Source of the DNA: Nautilus pompilius
Taxonomy: Eukaryota > Mollusca > Cephalopoda > Nautilida > Nautilidae
Length of the DNA: 64,000 nt
Direction of reading: 5' to 3'
Assembly: GCA_018389105.1 (NCBI GenBank)
Contig: JACATO010000052.1
Location: forward strand, 1,054,001 to 1,118,000
Both the position numbers and the translations under genes were made by a program. The stretch's first letter is position 1. The number at the start of each line of letters is the position of its first letter. A model generated the notes under the pieces. The model made no database searches and had not been told where the DNA came from. It was given only the letters and a program-made list of their open reading frames with translations. Of the stretch, positions 1 through 11,945 are shown in pieces.

Positions 1-1512
1 GCCAGAAAGAATGTATGGGGGGGGCCTAGATTTTATCGATCGACGATCGTCAGGGGGTTAAAAAGCTTGCAGACGACCAACAACTGATGTCTATTTTAAG
101 TCAGGAGGCGGGCGGATAAGCTGAGGCACCGCCAATAAGTTATCCGCCTGACACTTCGCCTCGCCTCCTCTCGCCGATCCGCTCCGAAATCTGCACGCGA
201 CTCCTGTCCGTCTGTCCGTGTCTGTCCGTCTGTCTGTCACTAAGCTTTTAGGTACGGCGCCCAAGGTGGGTAACTTATTCCATACGTTTTTTTCTTCTTC
301 TTGCATTTGTATCATTAAACGATTCGCTGGCATCCGTCGGAGTCAGGTCTCGGATGGAGGAGGAGGTCCGAGATGGGGAAGCCCAAGAGAATTGCGTGCG
401 TGCGGTACAGTTTCCAAACCAAGAAAAGGGCAATAGGATGACAGATGAAGAAGAGCCAGACTTATTGTAATCCACAGGAACGATGCTAACTGGTCGGATA
501 GCCGAGATTCTGCAAATGATGGACATCGGTGCAGGTCTCCCTCCTCTTTGGTCACTTCTTTCTCCTCCGAGCGAAACTTTGGCCGCGATTCTGGTCACGT
601 GGCGACGCGGGCGCCTGCGGACCTCTGTTTCCGTCGTTGCAGAGGAGAGATCGATATTTGTGGGTGTCTTCGGTCGAATTAGGGTTCGCCGCCCGCCGCG
701 CCAGCCTAGATATTTGCGCTCGCCCGTGTTCAGGAAAGGAAAGGGAAGGAAAAAAAAAAAAAAATAAAAATTGTTCTGTTTTCTCCCCGTGCGGCTGAAG
801 TATTTGAGCCGGTTATAGCCGTAAGGCGTGGAGAGAGATTAACGGGCACCTGGCGTGCTTAGAACGGAGGCTCTGGCTGTACAGACAGATACTGATGTCG
901 TGTAAACCCGACCCTGTTACTCCTCGGCCGAATGAGCATCTTGGCCGTTTCTCCGGAGAAGAGAAAACAAAACAAAACAAAAAAAGGGGGAAGTAAGGAT
1001 GAGCAAATTCTTCACCGGTCGGGTGAGGAGAGGAGGAGAGAATGGAATCGGATGAGAATTTCTCTCTTTTTTAAAAAAAAAAAAAAAATCATACAGATAC
1101 GGACGGGACTGTGTACCTGTTTCTGGGTTAATGGTTCTGCTAGACCTCCTCGTGTGTTCCCTGACACCGGGTCACACCATCTACCTACCTATTCGCGAAG
1201 GGCTGCTATTATTATTATTAATGTATTTATTTACACTGTCCCAGATCTGTAGACTGTAATATCGAGGGAAATCACGAACGATGACGAAGTTCTAGCTGCC
1301 TAAAGGGAAGACAAAGGGGGGGGGGTAAATGTGTCATCCGTTCACAGAAGACCAAGAGCACAGATATATGTTCGATAAGCCAATAAGCGCGATGAGGGGG
1401 GGGGTTCTGAAGTCGAACCATTGGTGTAATTTCCGTTAGGCTTACATAATCAATAACGAGCTAGCTGGATGGCCAGCGAGTGAAAAATGACGAACTGATT
1501 GATTTTCAGAGC
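1..1512. other. Non-coding upstream region of the desaturase
   Basis: No gene recognised. The stretch is comparatively GC- and CpG-rich, with G-runs and A-runs. The open frames here are short, overlap on both strands and show no conserved motif. It probably holds the promoter and perhaps an untranslated first exon of the desaturase gene, but no TATA box or initiator could be assigned with confidence. Confidence 0.5.
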
Positions 1513-1601
1513 TGCTGTTTCTTATTTGGCAGGATTAGATGTTACCGAACTGCTGAGGAAGAGAGGATAAGCGTTCAGCATCCAGCCCCACCCGCCGCAC
1601 G
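1513..1601 (+). promoter_or_regulatory. Desaturase 5' leader with likely 3' splice site and uORF
   Basis: A pyrimidine-rich tract followed by a cag at 1530-1532 looks like a 3' splice acceptor, so the leader may be spliced to an upstream untranslated exon. Positions 1539-1556 form a five-codon upstream ORF (ATG to TGA) in the same frame as the desaturase but stopped before it. The main ATG at 1602 has A at -3 and G at +4, a strong animal start context. Both the splice site and translation of the uORF are inferred. Confidence 0.45.
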
Positions 1602-2705
1602 ATGGTATCCGTAGGAGGGGTGGAATGCCTGCCTTCCGGACAGAACGGAGGACACGGCGTCAGCGCCAGCAGCGATCGACAGGCCGCCGGCTTCGATCTG
1701 CCGACGATCGTGGACATCAAGAGAACCATCCCCCGCCACTGTTTCGAGCCCAGTCTGTCGCTGTCCCTGTACTACGTGCTGAAGGATTTGCTCATCGTCG
1801 CCGGACTGTATTTCTGCTGCGAGTGGCTGGCCTCGGCGACCGTGGGGGGCGGCTGGCCGTACTGGCTGCTGACCGCGGCCTACTGGCTCCTCCAGGGCAC
1901 GGTGTTGTTCAGCGTCTTCGTGCTGGGCCACGACTGCGGCCACGGCTCCTTCTCCGTGCACCCCGCCTTCAACGACCTGTGCGGCACCGTCCTGCACTCG
2001 GTGCTGCTCGTCCCCTACTACGCCTGGAAAATCTCCCACAGAAACCACCACAAGAACACCGGCAACTTCGAGAAGGACGAAGTGTTCTATCCCGTCCGAC
2101 AGGAGTACGAGAAGGAACGCATCCTCCTGCCCGGGTTCGGTCTGGGCTTCGGCTGGTTCATCTACCTGCTGCAGGGCTACTACCCTCGTCGCGTCTTTCA
2201 CTTCAACCCTCGCGACCCGCTCTTCCGGAAGCACTTCGTCGGCTGCACGTGCTCGCTGCTGGGCCTGGTCGTGTGGGTCAGCTGCCTCTGCCTCTACTGC
2301 GTCCACCGGGGCCTGGCCGCTCTCACTTACTACTACCTGGTCCCGGTTCTCGTCTACGCCAGTTGGCTCGTCATCTTCACCTTCTTGCACCACAACGACG
2401 TCGACACGCCGTGGTACGCCGACAAACAGTGGTGCTACGTCCGTGGCCAGCTCTCCAGCGTCGACCGCGACTACGGCTGGGCACACGGCCTCACCCACAA
2501 CATCGGCACCCACCAGGTGCACCACCTCTTCCCGCAGATTCCGCACTACTACCTGGAAGAGGCCACCATCCACTTCCGAAAGGCATTTCCCCACCTCGTG
2601 AGAGTCAACAACGACGCCATCATTCCGTCTTTCATCAGGATGTTCATAAAATTCAAGAACCAGTCCTTTGTAAGCAAGGATACACTAGTTCACGCTTACA
2701 AATAG
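1602..2705 (+). CDS. Methyl-end (omega-x) fatty acid desaturase, intronless
   Basis: This encodes a 367-residue integral membrane front of the PUFA pathway: a di-iron acyl desaturase expected in the endoplasmic reticulum, introducing double bonds towards the methyl end of C18-C22 fatty acids (delta-12/omega-3 type activity). The three histidine boxes are intact: HDCGH at residues 110-114, HRNHH at 146-150 and HQVHH at 304-308. The stretch after the third box (LFPQIPHYYLEEAT) and the preceding SSVDRDYGWAHGL segment are hallmarks of plant FAD2/FAD3, nematode FAT-1/FAT-2 and invertebrate omega-x desaturases, not of front-end (cytochrome b5 fusion) or stearoyl-CoA desaturases. Hydrophobic segments lie near residues 60-75, 83-108, 207-232 and 240-262. 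The start at 1602 has a strong context. The ORF is uninterrupted and very GC-rich at third codon positions, unlike the AT-rich RPL13A and parvin genes. Exact regioselectivity (delta-12 versus omega-3) cannot be read from sequence. Confidence 0.95.
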   Translation: MVSVGGVECLPSGQNGGHGVSASSDRQAAGFDLPTIVDIKRTIPRHCFEPSLSLSLYYVLKDLLIVAGLYFCCEWLASATVGGGWPYWLLTAAYWLLQGTVLFSVFVLGHDCGHGSFSVHPAFNDLCGTVLHSVLLVPYYAWKISHRNHHKNTGNFEKDEVFYPVRQEYEKERILLPGFGLGFGWFIYLLQGYYPRRVFHFNPRDPLFRKHFVGCTCSLLGLVVWVSCLCLYCVHRGLAALTYYYLVPVLVYASWLVIFTFLHHNDVDTPWYADKQWCYVRGQLSSVDRDYGWAHGLTHNIGTHQVHHLFPQIPHYYLEEATIHFRKAFPHLVRVNNDAIIPSFIRMFIKFKNQSFVSKDTLVHAYK

Positions 2706-2777
2706 CATTTAACATCACCCTTCTTTAGCAGCGCGCACGATGTCTTAAACCTTATTCTTTCTTACGCGGTTTCTCTT

Positions 2778-2783
2778 ATTAAA
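2778..2783 (+). terminator. Possible desaturase polyadenylation signal (ATTAAA)
   Basis: ATTAAA lies 73 bases after the desaturase stop codon, and an AATAAA follows near 3135. Either could direct 3' end formation. No transcript evidence is available. Confidence 0.35.
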
Positions 2784-5019
2784 TGTTTTTAAGGATATAT
2801 TCAGTGATGTGAAGGAGTAGGCTAGTAATCTACGTTGTGGACAGGGCGATTTGCTTACCACTTGAGGTCATCCTGGCTATTGCGTTTGTTGTGTACCTCA
2901 CTAAAATTTCTGCAGCTTACAGGGCTTTTTTCTCATTCATTGCACAATCTGGCCATTTAAACCGGCAATAGAAAACACGTGTTTATTGCAACGAAGAGAG
3001 TCACGTGACTTTCCTAAAAAAACTTTATAACGAAGTAGCGTCACTTAATATGGCGTAGATATTTTCGATTGATGCATTATTATTACTTCATATCTGAATA
3101 TTATTAGTATTGTTATACCGCTAATACTATTCGAAATAAAAGAAAAATTTCTGGTAACTTTCATCTTGTGGACACCTTTCCACCTTAATCTCCTCTTCTT
3201 CAGGGAGTTTTGAAATTATCAGAAAACTAACGGCCCCGTTCGCTTAGCCGTGACGTCACAAAAGGGGGTTTTTCTTACTAGCAACGTAAGAAGTTATTTC
3301 TAAAATATTACATTTTGTTTTTAAATTCTACTCGGACCAAAGTCAATAACTATTCCTTCTTATTAACTTTTCTCTTTCTTTTTCTTTTTTTACTCGCAAA
3401 ACCATCTTCGAGCCCGCGTGCTGAGGTTCGGTACTCTCGGTAATCCACGGGGGAACCTGGTGACGGTCACCTGTACTAGGGGGAAGCTAACCGTACACCT
3501 GTCGAAAAGAAAGTAACTGCTAAGTCTCTATTTTTTATTCAAATGCGGTAGAAAACGAGGGGGGGGACCCCACGCAGCGGCCGGATGGTGAGGAGAAACC
3601 GCGCCAGGGAAGTACCTAAACCGAGCTTGTACTGAACGGGCTTCGAACTAGCGGTCGAGTCCCCCACGAAATACGTGGCGAGCACAGGGTAAGCGGTGTT
3701 TGCAGTCGGTGCTCGTCCAGTCGTTCTCTCAGTTGTGTCGCAAGTTTCCATTGGTGGTCGTCTCCATTTTCCTGGTAGAGTCCGCGTTTCGAAAACCGAT
3801 CCTAGATGAGAGAAAACAACAACAACAACAACAACAACAACAAAAGATGGGGAAATAAATGTCAGTTTTTCGGTAGACTCGGGCGGACAAATAATTTCCG
3901 GAAAAACCAGCAACCATTCCACCGCTTCCGGGAAGCCCGACTGAAAGATAAGGGGCATAGATAAAACAGAGGTTGCACCGAAGTACAGCTGTTCACGCTG
4001 ACTAAACTTAGTTGTTTTTTTTATTTTTAATCTCGTGACACGACCCCCTAACTTCCGTACCTTCTCTCGTTGATGAATGTCACCAGTGCTGGGGTCCTCC
4101 TCCGCTTTTTCTTTCACCTGCGGATAGAAAAATGACAGCATTTTCCGGAGTGGATGGGAGGGGGGGTTTAGATTCTATTTATTAATGTTTCTCACAACTT
4201 ACCTGCGTAATTAGCTTTAAGGGGAATCTCAGCGAATGACCTTTTCCAAAGGTGTGTGTGGGCGACGCTGCAGCTCTGTTGTCAATGGAGATCACGTGAA
4301 GCTTTGTGTGCGTCATAGTTGTGCAAGCATAAAATAAGATTCTAATAATACCTTTGTTGTTTTTTTTTGTTATATGTGTTTTAAAAATACTAAAAGAAAG
4401 AGAGAAGAAGAAAAAAAAACGCACCTGAAGCCGGGAGATGGAGCGATAAACGGACTGGACTAAACCAAAAAAAGAAAACTTCCAATGTTTGCTTTATATT
4501 AAAGCCGACATTAAACCTAAGCGCGGCGACCAGTTCACTGGCATCCCGAGTATTTGTGTACTACGTCATCGAGTCATGCAGACTTTTCATAGTAGAAAAA
4601 GCACTGAAATGAAATTGCTGAATATATCCTTTTTTTTAAAAAAAAATAATTACATATATATATATATACTATATTATATGCACATAGTTAATTTGTATGG
4701 CGATACGTCTAAATGATGTATCGCAATACTTTTACTGCCATGTTTGAACTTTTCTGAAATAAGCCCACCTCGTCTTCAATTTACTTTATCTACTTCGGTG
4801 TTGGCAAAAGCAGTAAAACCGAAGAAAGAAAACCAGAAAAACGTACACAAAGTATAAGTTCAGTGATAGGAACCGGAACTTTTCTTCTTTTACGGACACC
4901 TCGTCTTTTATCTACTACGTGAAGCTAGGCGTGCGTAGAGCGTCACTAGGTCCGCTAGAAGACGTTCTGTTAAGTCCTAAAAAAAGTCAATGTTTCTTAA
5001 TTGCAATCTGGATGTTCTT

Positions 5020-5041
5020 TGTGTGTGTGTGTGTGTGTGTG
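5020..5041. repeat. (GT)n microsatellite
   Basis: About eleven GT dinucleotides in an uninterrupted run. Confidence 0.9.
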
Positions 5042-5890
5042 CGCGAAAGAGAGATGGGGAGAGAATTACTCGGTAGTTTTATGAAGACACGATAGCTATG
5101 AGAACTTTGAAACTCATACACAGAAAGTGGTACTGTCTGGACGGTCTCCAAGACAATGGAACGAACAGACTCGTGCACGATCACTTGGAGATTTCCACGA
5201 GATTATCCACCATTAGTACCAGCAGATTTATCCTCAGAGGATGAACTGCTTGGACATACGTCTTTCCCACTCTGCTCAGGAAACTGGACGAAGAAGAAAA
5301 AGGGGAGAAAAAAACAGCAAAATAAAATACTCAAAATTTCTGCGTAACATCGAATGGAACCTCCTAAATATTCAGTTACAGATGAACACGGAAGCATCGC
5401 ATCAAAACAGTTCGTTTATACCTTTTGTTGTTATTGTTGTTTATTCTCACACCACCTCCCCACTCTGGGCCGGAGACGAAATCACGTGTTTCACTTTCAC
5501 AGGTATATTTCGCGGCTCGTCAGGTGGAGGATGGACCTTAATTTAGCTTCCAACGCAAGAAAATTTAACAGTAAAGCAACAAAAAAAAACAACAACTTAC
5601 CATTTGGGCTGCGACAGGTTCCCGGTCTTCAGATGGGAAGACCAAGTAGACGATAAAGTGCGTTCTTGGGCGAACGATTATTATTATTTTTTTTTAAATA
5701 TTTAATTGTTTTATCCTTCCACAAATATTTGAAGCCCTCAAACAAACAAAACTAACAACAGCAACAACCAAAAGGACCAAAGTTGATAGCGCGCGCGTGA
5801 GATGTACGAAGCTGTCGCGTCACGTAAGGCAGCCATCAAAGAAAAAATTCCCTTGGTATCAGACTGACGACTCCCTAGAGGTAAACGGTA

Positions 5891-5918
5891 ATTATTATTA
5901 TTATTATTATTATTATTA

Positions 5919-5952
<34 letters not shown>
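5891..5952. repeat. (ATT)n microsatellite
   Basis: A run of about twenty ATT units with one interruption near its middle. Confidence 0.9.
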
Positions 5953-7245
5953 AGTAAAAGATTGAACTTACTCTTCTTTTCTCAAGGGTGACAATTGTCT
6001 CTTAGCTTTTCCTATCACATTGGCTGTAATAGTCTAGATGCTCTGTCCACTTACCCGCTTTTTAATCTTTAGCGGAAAAATAAAAAGAAATTAAAATTTT
6101 ATTCTTTTTCATTTAAATATTAATAAAGTAATAAAACAACAACAACAAAGTTCTTCTATTGCACGGGTGGCGGCACTTTGAATTGTTTTCTATATCCAAG
6201 CTCATTTTTAAACGGGATGGTTTTTTGCACGTCAAAAGATCTGCTTTCCGGGCCCCAGTCGCTGGTTGTTGCTCTTTTTCTTAAATTTCCCATCCTTTCG
6301 TTCAGAACCTAAATGTTGCTGTTGATCCCCCCCCCTCCCGAGTAGAGGTTGTGTCCATAGCAACGCATAGCAGCGCAGACTAACTAGCCCATTTGGTGTA
6401 GTTTCTCTAGGGCAAGGAAACCGGAAGTTCTCCTGGCTTAATCAGGAGTCCCTGTTTATTAGGGACAAACGGGAGTTTGTTAAAGATTATATTGAGAGTT
6501 TGTTTCTAAAGGAAAACATATTTTGTAGAAGTATTGGAGGTTTTTCTTATATTAACTAAAGTTTTGAGGAAAAAAAAAAAAACAACACACAAATCAGTTT
6601 TGCGTTTCTAAGAAACACAGGTGTAAAGAAAACAAAAAGTGGGGGGGGAGAGAACGTAATTAATTCTCCGTGACACTTTAAACGACTGTTTTGTATTTGA
6701 CAATAGATGGCGCTGCGTTGCGAAGGCCTTCCATTACTCCGCACTTCTGCGAGTGCTTGACGATCTCTGCCGAGAATTCTTTTTATCAACATAGGATGCA
6801 ATTTGGATTTTTCATAAGAAGGTGGTGGTAGGCTGTTAAGGCAGGTGCGATATACATTTATAATTAATTTCGCGCACTTTCCTATACCGCGGTAGTGCAA
6901 GGGATTTTACGACAACCGTAACTCTGTTCAAACTCAGTAAAACAAAAAAAAAATAATGCTCAGTTTTCGTATGAGCGACACAAAACACTTCAGCTTTAGG
7001 GGTTAGGCGACCCCTGTTTTTTAACAATTCGCTTTAACCACTTCTCTTTTCAGCTATACGCGTAGTTTATTTTCTGATTTGGGGCTGTGATTGAATTGTT
7101 ACGTTAAACTTTTTTCTTTTTTTTTTTTACACTGTTTTAAATTTTTGTAATTATACGTATGAGTTAATAAACACTTTTTCCTCTTAATTTACAATTGTTT
7201 TTGCTTATAGCAAAACTTCAACAACAACAACTGCACGCGATATTC

Positions 7246-7680
7246 CTACTTAACTTTGAACTGGGGAACCATCTTTTCCTTGAATGTGCTGCCCTCTTTG
7301 GGCAGAAGACCAGGCAGGCGCGCAGACAGCCATGTTTGGTAATCACCCATCCATACGCGGCCGCTGTTCGATAAGTGGGAAGACCTGGACTTGTCGGGAA
7401 TAATAATTTTTTTTCCAAAAGGGCGTGGAGGGAGCGCAGTAGCATCTTCGTCGGCCATTGTAGTCGGTGACTGACATCGGGAGAGTAAAGAAGGGGCGGT
7501 TCGTCTCCTGCCCCTCTTCCTTTGGACCTCATATTCTGGAGATAAAATCTGGTGGTTCTCAGGAATCATGTTCATATTCTGATACATCTGCAGCCGATTT
7601 TTTGAGGTTTTGGCTTCGCGTCTCGGAGACTTCCATTCTGTGGGCTTAGGGCGTCCAAGACGGTTATTAGCGGCTGTCAT
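7246..7680 (-). CDS. Unrecognised basic ORF, possible exon
   Basis: A 144-codon ATG-initiated frame on the minus strand. The frame stays open upstream to about 7863, giving roughly 205 codons in all. The protein is rich in Lys, Arg, Pro and Ser, with a C-terminal part (GRVWMGDYQTWLSARLPG) that looks more protein-like than the rest. I do not recognise it. No clear polyadenylation signal or splice partner was found, and a long chance frame in this GC-richer area is possible. It is listed because it is the best unexplained open frame between the desaturase and RPL13A. Confidence 0.2.
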   Translation of the reverse strand: MTAANNRLGRPKPTEWKSPRREAKTSKNRLQMYQNMNMIPENHQILSPEYEVQRKRGRRRTAPSLLSRCQSPTTMADEDATALPPRPFGKKIIIPDKSRSSHLSNSGRVWMGDYQTWLSARLPGLLPKEGSTFKEKMVPQFKVK

Positions 7681-8439
7681 GGGGCTTCTCTTTAACTGGG
7701 CAATCGCCCTCTTGTTTATCCTATGCCGTGGAGATTTGCCGCTGGTTTCTACTTTCCTCCCAATGCGCAGATGTGGCCCCTCGGTAGCTTGAAATCCCTG
7801 TGGTCCTTTCGTAAGTGACCGGAATGGTCTGTCTGGGTATCGGGGTTGTCTCTCTACTTATGCTAAATATTTACACGTCGGCAAAGACCTTAATTGATTA
7901 AAAACAAACCAAAAGGAGGTAGAAAGTTTATTACAATAACTTGGAGATCCTTGCTCTTGCTGACTAACCTTTGTTTGTTTGTCTCTAAATGGATTCAGTT
8001 ACTTTTCAAAGTGATTTTTCAGTGATGTAAGCGACTCGGAAACGAGACCCCGTCTCTATTTCGTTGAAAACCGGTTGTGGATTCAACGGTCTTAAGGGCC
8101 GAAGGCTGAAGACCAGAGCCCGGTTCCCTGTCGGCTCGGTTTGGAGAACTTCTTCAAATGGTTTTTCCTCGCATTCTCACCCACATAGAAAAAAAATCCA
8201 GGAAATCAGAATTTCCCGGGAGCCACACGGATTAGTATCGGCAACTTCTCCTGGCGGACAACCGCCGCATTACGGCCCCTCTCCCTTCTAGGCCACTGGC
8301 GTGCGAAAGAAACGAAGACGCCTAAGACATTTATAATTAACCAGTTGCATTCCTCGTTTGCGCTTAATTAAGCACGGAATTCCGATTTTATCCTATGGGA
8401 AATTCTATTTATTTATTTATGGAGAGAGAAGACTGCATT

Positions 8440-8467
8440 TTCTCTCTCTCTCTCTCTCTCTACTGAT

Positions 8468-8502
<35 letters not shown>

Positions 8503-8506
8503 CTCG
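8440..8506. repeat. (CT)n microsatellite pair
   Basis: Two CT runs separated by about twelve bases (tactgatgtcat). Confidence 0.85.
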
Positions 8507-9363
8507 ACTGATATAATCCTGGCTCGCGATCCTTTGGTCGGTAAGACGCTACGTTGAAAATGGCCCGACTCTGCTCGGTTTCGGTCGTTTTAGCCAAAAC
8601 AGTGAGTGAATAAATCAATCAATAAATCGATGAATAATCAATCATCAGTCATGGCCGGATAGATTCGTACCAGCGCATAATTTATCCGCGCTCTTTATAG
8701 AATTCAAAGTTTTCTCGTTAGACGTGATATACCGTGCGCTGGAGCCATTTAGAAATTAACCATGGCCGTCTTACCCGAACCCTCCCTGGCAGACACACCA
8801 GTTTCATCTGATTTACACCTGCGCACGCGAACTTTTATAATCGTCGCCAGCAGATCTGGAATTCAATCATGGCGCCTGGGCATCCTCCAGAATTGGTCGG
8901 GCTGTGATGGTTGTCTATAACGGTTTACAGAGAAACTGTCCGGAAATGAAATATTACGCGGCTCTCAAACGTCCTCTTGCTAGCAAATCCACTTCGTTAT
9001 GTGGTCTCTCCTTTGCCTGAAAACAGATGGTACGGAAAATCCGAGCAGCGTCAGTCAGGTTATTCGAGAGCGATCCTTTGCTCTTAATCTCGCTAATCTT
9101 GTCACCCTTTCTCTTGGTTTAAGGTAAAATCGGAAACAGTCGGTACATGCTCTCGAATTGTGAGCTTGTTTCCTCTTTTTTTTTAAATCCTCCCTTTATT
9201 TTTCAAAACCTCCGTATTAGATTTATTATTATTTGAATACGTCTAATTTTGAAATTGCATTGCTTCATTTAAATCGGAGAATTCTTGTTTCTCTTTCAAA
9301 TATTTCCATATTCTCCCTCTGTTTCTTTTCGAAAGAGGCAACGGCGAGAAGGTTGGTTAGCCG

Positions 9364-9512
9364 TCTCTCTCTCTCTCTCTCTCTCTCCATCTCTCGCTCT
9401 CTCTGTCTCATCTCTCATTCCTCTCTTTCTCCATCTCTCTCCTCTCTCTCTTTCGCTCCATCTCTCTCTCTCTCCTCTCTTTCTTTCTCCATCTCTCTCT
9501 CTCTCTCTCTCT
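9364..9512. repeat. Imperfect (CT)n microsatellite
   Basis: About 150 bases of CT-rich repeat interrupted by CATCTCTC, TTTC and GCTC variants. Confidence 0.85.
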
Positions 9513-11342
9513 TCACCCTCAACCACCAAAATTTAAAAAAAAATTCTTTGAAAGTATCATGTTTCGACCATAGGCCTCTAATCTTCAAGACGATTTAGCT
9601 AATTAGTGCTGACCGGGACGGGTTCGCTTCGGGTAAGGTGGTTACCGATCCGGTCGCTGGCAACGCCCACTGCTACTACTAAAGAGCCAAGTTACGTAGT
9701 ACCACGGTCAGATCAGACTGTTTGCAACCAAGTCGCAGATTAGCAGGCAGCGGATGCAGTGATTAATTGGTCTAACCACTCCCGGCTTTATCTCTCAGAA
9801 ATCCGACCGCGCACGCCATTTGAGTCGAACAATTAGCCGGCGTCGTAAATTGGCGCTGCCAGGTATAATTGGCTGACGGGTCAGCGTTGGCCATCGACAG
9901 ACGGGGTTTCGAGTGATAGAACTAGAAATAAAATCTGCTTCCAAAAATTACGGGGGAATTGGGAGGAATTATCTCCGTCTAGCCCCGTTTTAAACTTTCT
10001 TTTAGACAAACAAACAATAAATGGAATCGTAGCCGGTCGTTAACAGACGTCGATCTTGAAAAACCTCTGACCTCGCGTTCGCTATAAAAATTCGGCAGCT
10101 TAATTAATTAATTATTTTTTGTTTTGTTATTATTATTATTTTTTTTTAAAGAAAAAAAAAAGAAGAAATTTGTATTCCGTTACAAAATACTTACGGGCCG
10201 GGGACGGCGAATGGAAGAACTCGAGTTTGGACACGAACTGGTCTGTTATCATCTACGCTTTAAAATGTAATTGCCACCATTTTGTTGTTGTTGTTTGTTT
10301 GTTTGTTTTACTGGGGCTGGTAAGGTATTTCGGTTGCCTGGGGTCCGCTGAGCATTGCCCTAACATGCCCATGTTCACTCAGACCCGGTCCCATGTCGGC
10401 TAACTCGCCCGCGCCGTCACGGAGACGAATGCTTATCTCCAAACAGCAGAGCCCCACCCGACACAAACAAATGGGACCGATAGCAGAAATCAATTTTTGG
10501 GCAGAGTTGGCGATAAGCATTTCTCTCCCCACGCCAGTCTTGCGTGACCATAATGGCTCCCTGTATTTTCTTTTCTTTTTTTTTATAGTAGGAGCATAAA
10601 TAAGCGAAATGTGAACCAACAATCTTATTCATCTTATCTATTTTTCATGTACATATCGACCGTACGAGTAAATACGTTATCATGGACACCTAACCTGAAA
10701 TATTTATCCCCGTTTTCGAATAGATTTCACCGTGCCTGACGTAATGCTACCATTTAAGATGTGTACCTGGTAACTGGTGGAAATTTCCCCATCAGCTGTC
10801 TAGATCATTCTTTATTACTAAAAATATGCCATAAAATACTCAAGAAAACCTTGACCTAAGCGCGATATCTGCCACAGAAGTTCAGTTTTCTAGGAGCACT
10901 ATATTATAATCGTTTTTATGGATATTTGTGCATTCAATAATAACTAGAACTATTTAAATAAATAAATAAATAAATGGATTTTAATTTGAGCTATGTATAA
11001 TTTGTAATTTTTATGAATAATAGGATTTGTCATTTATTTGGCCTGTGAATGCTGATGTAGGTATTTAAACTAGTGAAAAGGGGTGAAAATCTTTGACGGT
11101 AGCATTTATAATTTGATTCGTTCTAGTTATTTCTGCTTCCTATTTATTAATGATTAGCACAAAAGTTTTAACTTTGACTATATTTCTTCTTCTTCTGCGC
11201 AATCGTCAAAAATATTTCTAAAATGGCTTGTAAAGGTTTTCCTAATTTAAAATTTACTTCAGCTTTTGTAAAAAAAAGGATCAATAGAGGAAGACCAAAG
11301 GATAGTTGTTAGAGTGCCGGTAATTCTTAATGAAACGCACAG

Positions 11343-11945
11343 ATTAAGCTATAGTTGACGTCATATGACGTATATATAAGGTTATAGTCGATGTCATATG
11401 TATAGATGAGGTTATAATCGATGTCATATGATACACATAAGAGATTATAATGGACGTCATATGACGTATAGATGAGTTATAATCGACGTCATGTGATGTA
11501 TAGATGAGGTTATAATCGATGTCATATGATGCACAAGAGATTATAATGGACGTCATATGACGTATAGATGAGTTATAATCGACGTCATGTGATGTATAGA
11601 TGAGGTTATAATCGATGTCATATGATGCACAAGAGATTATAATGGACGTCATATGACGTATAGATGAGTTATAATCGACGTCATATGATGTATAGACGAG
11701 GTTATAATCGATGTCATATGATGCACAAGAGATTATAAAGGACGTCATATGACGTATAGATGAGTTATAATCGACGTCATATGATGTATAGACGAGGTTA
11801 TAATCGATGTCATATGATGTATAGACGAGGTTATAATCGATGTCATATGATACACATAAGAGATTATAATGGACGTCATATGATGTATAGATGAGTTATA
11901 ATCGACGTCATATGATTTATAGATGAGGTTATAATTGATGTTATA
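11343..11945. repeat. GACGTCAT minisatellite, ~33-bp unit
   Basis: About 600 bases of tandem units of roughly 33 bp, each built as a GACGTC or GATGTC core followed by ATATG, then TATAGA(T/C)GAG and a TTATAATC tail. Groups of three variant units form a higher-order repeat of about 100 bp that recurs several times almost unchanged. The cores are partly palindromic (GACGTC, CATATG) and resemble CRE/ATF half or full sites. The long minus-strand open frame over the array is a by-product of the unit lacking stops in that frame. Confidence 0.9.

Larger units (their letters stand above)
2790..7240. other. Intergenic region without recognised genes
   Basis: No conserved protein or RNA gene seen. It holds short CAA, TTG and A/T-rich repeats, a (GT)n run, an (ATT)n run and an isolated full CRE palindrome TGACGTCA at 3251-3258. 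The longest open frame (minus strand, 3539-4141) contains a run of valines encoded by a CAA/TTG microsatellite and looks spurious. Confidence 0.5.
7870..11340. other. Intergenic region without recognised genes
   Basis: Nothing conserved seen. It contains (CT)n microsatellites near 8.45 and 9.4 kb, short TTAA and AATAA repeats, and moderately CpG-rich unique sequence. Short open frames in the CT runs (Ser-Leu or Arg-Glu repeats) are repeat artefacts. Confidence 0.45.

Noticed and set aside
1575..2594. 339-codon open frame on the minus strand over the desaturase
   Set aside because: Shadow of the GC-rich desaturase. It is Val/Gly/Asp/Glu-rich without domains, and the plus-strand protein has all family motifs.
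1625..2728. 367-codon plus-strand frame overlapping the desaturase in another frame
   Set aside because: Arg/Leu/Pro-rich out-of-frame shadow caused by high GC at third positions.
3539..4141. 200-codon minus-strand frame
   Set aside because: Contains a poly-valine run from a microsatellite, has no recognisable motif, and shows no splice or polyadenylation context.
11344..11748. Repetitive 134-residue minus-strand frame
   Set aside because: Produced by the 33-bp minisatellite unit lacking stops in that frame. No signal peptide or start context supports a repeat protein.
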